This document shows positions 58,261 through 64,000 of a stretch of 64,000 bases of DNA, piece after piece (position 1 is the first letter of the stretch; the number at the start of each line of letters is the position of its first letter). Both the position numbers and the translations under genes were made by a program. Origin of the DNA: Hoplostethus atlanticus (lineage: Eukaryota > Chordata > Actinopteri > Trachichthyiformes > Trachichthyidae); the NCBI GenBank assembly GCA_034670405.1, contig JAXDDX010000188.1, positions 496,001 to 560,000 of the forward strand. The letters run 5' to 3'. The notes beneath the pieces are model-generated. The model saw nothing but the letters and a program-made list of their open reading frames with translations, was not told where the DNA came from and ran no database searches.

Positions 58261-60405
58261 CTGGAGGAAGAAAAGGAGGGAGAGCGAGAGAAAGAGACAG
58301 AAGACAGAAATAGGGGGAGAGAACAAGAGAGAACAACAAAGATAAATGAAGGGCAAAAGAGAAAGAAGAGATTAAGATCAAGTGAGAGTGAAGTGGAGAA
58401 AGACAGCAGAAAAGAAGAGAATGGAAGAATGGATAGAGGAACACAATACGTCATCCTATATAATAAACTTAAGTTATATGGTGCTTTTCAAAAAAAATTG
58501 TATCAGGAAAGAGCATTGACAATAACATGAAATTTAACCAAAAACAAAGTATATAAAAATAAAATTAAAATATCTAAAAAATATATAAAATATAAATCAA
58601 AATGTGAAAACACGCTTGTAAAAGATAGATAGATAGATAGATAGATAGAAAAGATACAAGATACAAAAAGGCTTAAAAACCTAAATACTAAAATACTAAA
58701 TACTAAAAAATGGATGGCATGTTTACATATATACAAGTAGGGAAGAGCGAATGAATGGAGTTAAAGAATGGTAATGGGTGAATGAATGTGAAAGGGGAAT
58801 GAGAGTGGCTCAAGTGTCTAAAGTGCAGGGCAATGAATAAGTGTGAAAGGAAATTAATAAAGTGCAGGGCAGTGAATGAATGTGAACGAATGGGAAATTT
58901 GTTTTTAAATGTGACTTAAAATAAAAGAAAATTGTGGCCATGGCATTCCAAAGCCATTGATTGAGAACCCCTGGTCCCCCTTAGTTTTGAAACAGAACCT
59001 GAGGACCTCAGGCTACACCTTGGGGAGTTAGCTAGGGTCCGGACTCGAGGAAACCCAGGAAAAGAGGAAAGTCTTAAAATCTGTTCCAAAACTCAACCTG
59101 GGGTAACCAGTGATCCCACTGCCCCATCCTGAATGAATGAAAGATGATAACAACTATCTTGATGAAAAAAAACACACATGAATTTGAAGCAGGTGAAACG
59201 CCGGCCAAGAAGATTAGGGTTTTTGCAAAGCCAAGACGAACTAGCAGTCAAAATATTTCTCCTGGATAAGAATTTCACTGTGTCACACCCGTGTCCTTGA
59301 GTTATATTTTGTTAAATTGTATTTGACAACTCAACTCAGTTATTTACATTTGAGATGCCATTCATAAAGTGACTAACTACATGTAGAAAGGGGGGTTCTT
59401 TTAAAAGCACTTACAGCTTTGACAGTATTGTGGCAAGTCTATGGTGATACACTACACGGCCAAAAGTATGTGGACACCTGCTCAGACATCTCATTCCAAA
59501 ATCATGGGAAGGTTTTCCAGTCGATGTTGGAACATTGCTGCAGGGATTTGCTTCCATTCAGCCACAGGAGCATTAGTGAGGTTGGACACTGATGTTGGGC
59601 GATGAGGCCTGGCTCGCAGTCGGCATTCCAATTCTTCCCAAAAGGTGTTGGATGGGGTTGAGGTCAGGGCTCTCTGCAGGCCAGTCAAGTTCTTCCACAT
59701 CGATCTCCACAAACCATTTCTGTATGGACGTCGCTTTGTGCATGGGGGCATCGTTATGCTGAAACAGGAAAGGGCCTTTCCCAAACTGTTGCCACAAAGT
59801 TGGAAGCACAGAATCGTATAGAATGTCATTGTATGTTGTAGTATTAAGATTTCCCTTCACTGGAACTAAGGGGTCCAAACCATGAGAAACAGCCCCAGAC
59901 CATTATTCCATTATATACATTAGAAGGGGTGTCCGCATACTTTTGGCCATGTAGTGTATACCAGACACTGAAACAAATAGGAAGCAGTGGTGACAACAAG
60001 AATGATCGCGCAGTGAATGGCAGAAAAATGCCAGTGGAGATGAACAAGGAATAGTACATGGCACACATGCAGACATGACACTGGACCAGTAAAACTGAGA
60101 GGTGAAAATAAAACAAGAAATAAACTGCTTAACAACACACACGATTTGATGAACGTGACCTAGGGACACAAGAATGTGAATTCCCAAGCCAAGAAGAGCT
60201 TGAGTCAGAGCCAAAAAAAACGCCTTTCATCTTCTACCAGACAACACTGACAGACACATCTCAAAAACGCTTTAGAATCTTATCGATTCTAGAAGTGCGC
60301 AAGTTCTTCTGCTTGTAAAGTAAAGACCGGATGGGCTAGAATGGTGCAGCCCCAGCTCTCTTGCATGGCCTGACTTCCTGGCCTGGTCTGTACGGGTAGT
60401 CCTAC
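58261..60405 (-). other. pbx3: pbx3 intron
   Basis: Bounded by donor GTAGGA after 60406 and acceptor CCAG before 58260. It contains a purine-rich stretch (58261-58440), a (GATA)n microsatellite (58624-58649), GAATGAATGTGAA-type degenerate repeats (58745-58910) and a deleted Tc1-like transposon (59450-59956). No other exon is seen. Confidence 0.8.
59450..59956 (-). mobile_element. Internally deleted Tc1-like transposon
   Basis: Ends are CACTACACGGCCAAAAGTAT, then GTGGACACC (left), and the reverse complement of CACTACATGGCCAAAAGTAT, then GCGGACACC (right), with TA on both sides (59448-59449, 59957-59958). At 507 bp it is far shorter than the usual 1.3-1.6 kb. On the minus strand, LFQHNDAPMHKATSIQKWFV, then EIDVEELDWPAESPDLNPI is the C-terminal part of a DD34E transposase, followed by a frameshift. 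LTNAPVAEWKQIPAAMFQH continues in another frame. The first catalytic D region is gone, so the copy is non-autonomous. Confidence 0.92.
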
Positions 60406-60518
60406 CTGGGATTGCACATTGGCTCCGACTTGAGCCCCCTGGTAAGAGGCCCCATTAAGACTCTGCATGCTCATGAACATGTCCCCCGAGTTTGGGAGGC
60501 TAAAAGAAGCAGAAGAAC
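60406..60518 (-). CDS. pbx3: pbx3 exon, 113 nt, skippable
   Basis: Minus-strand exon with acceptor CTTCCTCTCCAG and donor CAG/GTAGGA. It enters in phase 1 and leaves in phase 0, encoding [21 protein letters not shown], then [17 protein letters not shown]. This matches the PBX3 C-terminal segment ([19 protein letters not shown]). Its 113 nt equals the exon omitted in PBX1b, and omission changes the frame of the next exon. The Ser/Gly-rich and Gln-containing region is outside the homeodomain. Confidence 0.95.
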
Positions 60519-61840
60519 CTGGAGAGGAAGAGATGGAAGCAGCTGAACAGAAGGGCCATGCTCAGAAGAAAAACACACTCGCGCATATGCACACACACAC
60601 ACTCAGATGTACTATGTCAGTGTTTTCCCTAAGTTCATTTAGCACTGGTGTCCTTTCCAAAAAAACTAATAAAGGGTGGCTGCTGGGTTTGAAAGAAGAT
60701 CCCAAATGAAAATTTCTTTCCACTTCCATTTCCTTGAAAAATGGGACAAACTTTGGCCCGAATTGACTGAACATTAATGCAAGTGCTAAGGCATTTTATG
60801 CTCACCAAGATGAAATATTTTATTAATCAGGCGCATAAGCATTTTGCACATCTACAATATGGAAAGAACTACCAAACTGTCTTAAAAAAACCTGTCTTAG
60901 AAATTGTAGAAATAGTAGGAATGACCAGTCCTGTAGGAAACTTATTGATTTAGCAGTCTATACTTTGTTATATAGTGTAACTTTATGTTCTGAAGTAAAT
61001 TATTAGGTTTTAGGCCTTTATAACTATGGGATATATTTGTAACTTCAGTAAATGGAAAGGAGCAGATTCTATATCCATTTATTATCTTTTCTAATGTAAT
61101 TACATTTGTGATGAAGTAGCCTTGACCTTATTTTTCAGGAAAAAAGAAACAGTAGAAATGCATACAAATATTTGAAAACAAATGTAGGAGCAGGGGAAAA
61201 GTGAGACTGCTTTTGGTCTAGTGTCACATTAGGCATGCTACTAAAATAGTTTTAATTCGCCTACAAAAAAATATTATCCCTTTTTTTTCTTCCAACTAAT
61301 GTCATATTTCAAGTAAAATCCAACTGTGCAACCTAATTTATAACAAGAATGAAGATATACAGTATATGCACCCTTCATAACGGATCTGGGCCTGCTTCTA
61401 CATGCAGCCCGCAAAAGCTTTGTCAATGAAATTAAATCCAACTGCACATTAAATAGTAAATTAAATACGGAATACCCCATGCTGTGGACAAGATGACATT
61501 ACTATCCAATTTGATATTGAGGAAAAAGATGCATGGGTCTGTATGATGACCTTAAGACATTTTCCACCCACTGTAAAAGTCGTTCATTGGACTAAGAATC
61601 AGGAATCCAATGAAGAATGACAAAAATATTAAGGTTGGACCCGGAGTGACAGAGGAGAGCTGCTACTGTACACATGTTTTCCCTATGAAGCCTCAAAACA
61701 CACAAATGACCATCTCTCAAATGGAAACAAAACTAAGATGAAATGCTCACAACGGAATCACTATGGACCAATGACAGGGATGGTTTCTACAGAGCAGGAC
61801 AACATCATATAGGATATTCTAGTTGGTAAAGGGCCAGTAC
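60519..61840 (-). other. pbx3: pbx3 intron (distal part)
   Basis: Intron between the putative 78-nt cassette exon and the 113-nt exon. It holds a (CA)n patch at 60588-60602 and AT-rich sequence. No other supported exon is present. Confidence 0.7.
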
Positions 61841-61918
61841 CGGTGAACATGTTGGTTAAGAGGGAGTTTTTGCTCTCGGCGGTATCCAGTTGGAACTCCT
61901 CATCTTTCATCTGGAAGC
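61841..61918 (-). CDS. pbx3: Putative pbx3 78-nt cassette exon
   Basis: Minus strand: a CTTCTTCTTTCTCCCCATCC tract and CCAG acceptor precede 61918. The 78 nt end in ACCG before GTACTG at 61835-61840 (GT donor, weak at +4 to +6). Entry and exit are both phase 1, so the exon fits between the homeobox exon (ends phase 1) and the 113-nt exon (starts phase 1) without changing frame. It encodes GFQMKDEEFQLDTAESKNSL, then LTNMFT with no stop. This acidic, Lys/Asp/Glu-rich peptide is not part of the PBX3 isoforms I know. It may be alternatively spliced, or it may be chance. Confidence 0.45.
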
Positions 61919-63041
61919 CTGGATGGGGAGAAAGAAGAAGGGTGCCACTTCAAAATCCCTGTACTCTCACCTTATAGACACCACAGGAGTGAATAGCATT
62001 TCGGTAGCGGATGCAGAGAACAATAATTTCAGTGGCGAATTATCACAGCGGCAGTGAATACAGCTGACAAACATTGTAACTTAACTAACGTTGGCAAAGC
62101 TATCAAAAAAGAAGAGCATATAGCAAAAGTGCAAAACTCTCTTAAAAAAGTCTTTATAAACTCTTAAATTTGGTGTCAGGTGTATTTTTTTTTTATTTTC
62201 TGCATTAGTGTTTTACATTACTGCTCTATTTTTTGATATTCAGAAACTTTTCGTTTCATTATTTTTGAAAGCATCTTCGCTTTACGTTTTTTTTTTTTTT
62301 TTTTACATGTGCCTCAGACTTTTGCACAGTACTGTATATGTATCTCTTCCAGAGGATGAATAGCAAGACCCACTGTGAAAGAGCCCTAGAGCTACTAGCA
62401 GCCCACATGAAACAAAACACCAACTTTATCTACTTTAACAAGTGTGTTGAAAATAGAGGTCGACTGACTAATGTGTCGGTGTGAGTTGATTAGAGAGCAA
62501 ATTATGTTCTATAGCACTGAAAATAGAAAATTGCCTGTAATGTAGTAATTCCCTGATGCCGTTTGCAGCATCTAAGTATGAGCATGAAGGCTTTTCAAAT
62601 GTCTGCTATATGCCATATGGCCATTGTGAAAAGCCAAGGAGGCCACCTTGCAAGCAATAATTGAATCCTCCATTCTATGCATTTATTTCAGTGACATCAC
62701 ATTTCTTGATGGATTAAGAAAGAAAGCGTGCAAAATGGCAATTGTTTTGTCCAGTCCACCAAGTTCACTAGGAAGTTAGAGCAGCACTGTCATAATCTTT
62801 AATTACCAGGGTGGAAATATGTACAGGACTGGGGGGCTGAGAGGATTTTATTTTAGAAAAACCTGGAAAAATGCCTGACCCAAACTCAAGAAATGAAATG
62901 AGAAATTGAGCTTGAGCCAACCTGAGCCTAATGTATCTAGTTGGATGCATGTTGAGTTGGGAATACAGTTAAGCCAAATTCTGCATTCGGTCAGTTTTAG
63001 TTATTGGTTAAGTCACTGAGGACAATGCCAGCACTGCCTAC
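61919..63041 (-). other. pbx3: pbx3 intron (proximal part)
   Basis: Starts with the GTAGGC donor after 63042. It contains MITE copy 3 (62120-62337) and otherwise unique AT-rich sequence. Confidence 0.75.
62120..62337 (+). mobile_element. MITE copy 3 (CAGTACTGT-type TIR)
   Basis: The right end GTGCCTCAGACTTTTGCACA, then GTACTGTA is intact and shares AAACTTTTCGTTTCATTATT and AAAGCATCTTCGCTTTA with the copies at 10407 and 36567. The left end (from AAAAGTGCAAAACTC near 62125) is decayed. It lies in a pbx3 intron. Confidence 0.75.
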
Positions 63042-63207
63042 CTGAGTTGGGTGTAGCAGGAGAGTTGGCTTGGCTGCTCTGGACGGCGGCGGCTACTGCA
63101 TGGGTTGCCGTTACAGCTGTCTTGGCCGCGTAAAGATTGGCCTCCTCCTGGAACTTGCCGATGTTCTTCTTATACCGGATCCTCTTGTTGCCAAACCAGT
63201 TGGAAAC
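63042..63207 (-). CDS. pbx3: pbx3 exon: end of homeodomain
   Basis: Minus-strand exon of 166 nt, from acceptor CCTACCCCAG (before 63207) to donor CTCAG/GTAGGC. It starts in phase 0 with [20 protein letters not shown]. This is the DNA-recognition helix 3 of a TALE homeodomain, with the WFGNKR signature and PBX-specific flank. The rest, [18 protein letters not shown], then [17 protein letters not shown], carries the HAVAAAVQ segment that marks PBX3 rather than PBX1, PBX2 or PBX4. Earlier exons (PBC domain and homeodomain start) lie beyond the window's right edge. I cannot tell pbx3a from pbx3b. Confidence 0.96.
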
Positions 63208-64000
63208 CTGGGGTAGGGAATAGAGAGAAAAAGAAAAAGAGAGAGAGAAATTGCCTCAGATATTATCCATCCCAGTGATTATCAATCAATCATGGCATTC
63301 AGCAATTTTTGACGCAGCAGATCCAACTGTTTTGTCAGACCAATCAAATCTGTTTTCTTGGTCTCATTGTATTACTTTCCTATATGTGAACATGTCAGCA
63401 AGACCATACGGAGAAATTGGATGTTAGTGTTTCACTGCCATGCTTTTAATGGAAACTAAACATAGGGCACAAATTGATCATGTATACATGTGTGCTGTGG
63501 AGTATGTTTGTAGAAATCACTTTTTATTTCATAGTGGCATGACATCCAAAGCACCATGAAGAAACAACCAAATCAACATTATACTGGAGATATGTGTGTG
63601 TGAAAGAGGAGCACTATGGTTAAAGGTAGGGTAATGTTTATGACTGGAAGTGATCCAGGTCATCTACACAGGGCTTGTAAAGAGCAACCAAGGATGGACA
63701 ATAACAGCATATGACAGCTTAAAGGTCACTGGTCAGTATGCATGTGTGTGTGTATGTGTGTGTAGGGGTGGTGGTCTCGGTGTGTGTGCGCAGTGACATT
63801 TACCAAACAACTCTCTCTAGAATGAAATTGCCTCCACTGTCTTTTTCAAAATGCCTCCTTTTCTCTTCACTAACTTAAGGGTCAATAGGTAATTAGCATA
63901 GGAAAATACAATATAATACAGAATTATAATGGCAATTTTAGCCGACTTTAGTTATACTGCTATTACTGAATGTAATACTTTAAAATTAGAATTTACATTT
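63208..64000 (-). other. pbx3: pbx3 intron, runs off the window
   Basis: Intron upstream of the homeobox-end exon. It contains (GT)n words at 63735-63790 and a short purine-rich tract at 63225-63250. The preceding exon is outside the window. Confidence 0.75.

Noticed and set aside
57895-58530. 211-codon plus-strand ORF with a hydrophobic stretch resembling a membrane segment
   Set aside because: It runs through a (GT)n repeat, antisense across the pbx3 exon 58174-58260 and a purine-rich tract. The hydrophobic part comes from ATC/ATT-rich intron sequence, and no homologue is recognised.

Overview
The window is vertebrate, almost certainly ray-finned fish, genomic DNA. It is AT-rich, has spliced genes, and carries a typical teleost repeat load: a Rex3/RTE-type LINE, L2-like LINE ends, hAT and Tc1-type DNA transposons, a tRNA-derived SINE, MITEs and many microsatellites. 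No bacterial-style operons, CRISPR arrays or rRNA genes are visible. Most open reading frames over 60 codons are chance frames or transposon remnants.

The only host gene I can identify is the 3' end of a pbx3 homeobox gene on the minus strand. Its exons run right to left at 63042-63207 (end of the homeodomain), 60406-60518, 58174-58260 and 54312-54404 (stop). All four have consensus GT/AG borders and matching phases. The 113-nt exon is the one skipped in PBX 'b' isoforms. Skipping it opens a second frame in the next exon that ends in a peptide very like the known PBX1b tail, so exon 58174-58260 is dual-coding. A further 78-nt in-frame exon-like block (61841-61918) lies in the intron after the homeobox exon and may be an undescribed cassette exon. 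The last exon's polypyrimidine tract is itself a long (CT)n microsatellite. A 3' UTR probably extends to about 51.5 kb and is interrupted by a TIR transposon that holds an LTR-like insertion.

The left 51 kb is the gene-poor flank downstream of pbx3. It contains (i) L2-like LINE pieces at 2.4-3.8, 18.4-19.0, 21.2, 38.6 and 50.8 kb; (ii) a Ty3/Gypsy-type protease relic near 18 kb; (iii) a 5.36-kb TIR transposon (24328-29685) holding a hAT-like element, an L2 end, and a second hAT element that is itself split by a Rex3 copy; (iv) a near-full-length Rex3-like LINE (39203-42333) interrupted by one in-frame stop; and (v) several foldback or MITE elements and two remarkable inverted repeats. Between the repeats are non-repetitive blocks rich in TAATTA-type homeodomain cores. 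They look like conserved non-coding regulatory elements, which would fit the regulatory desert expected around pbx3, but conservation cannot be tested from one sequence.
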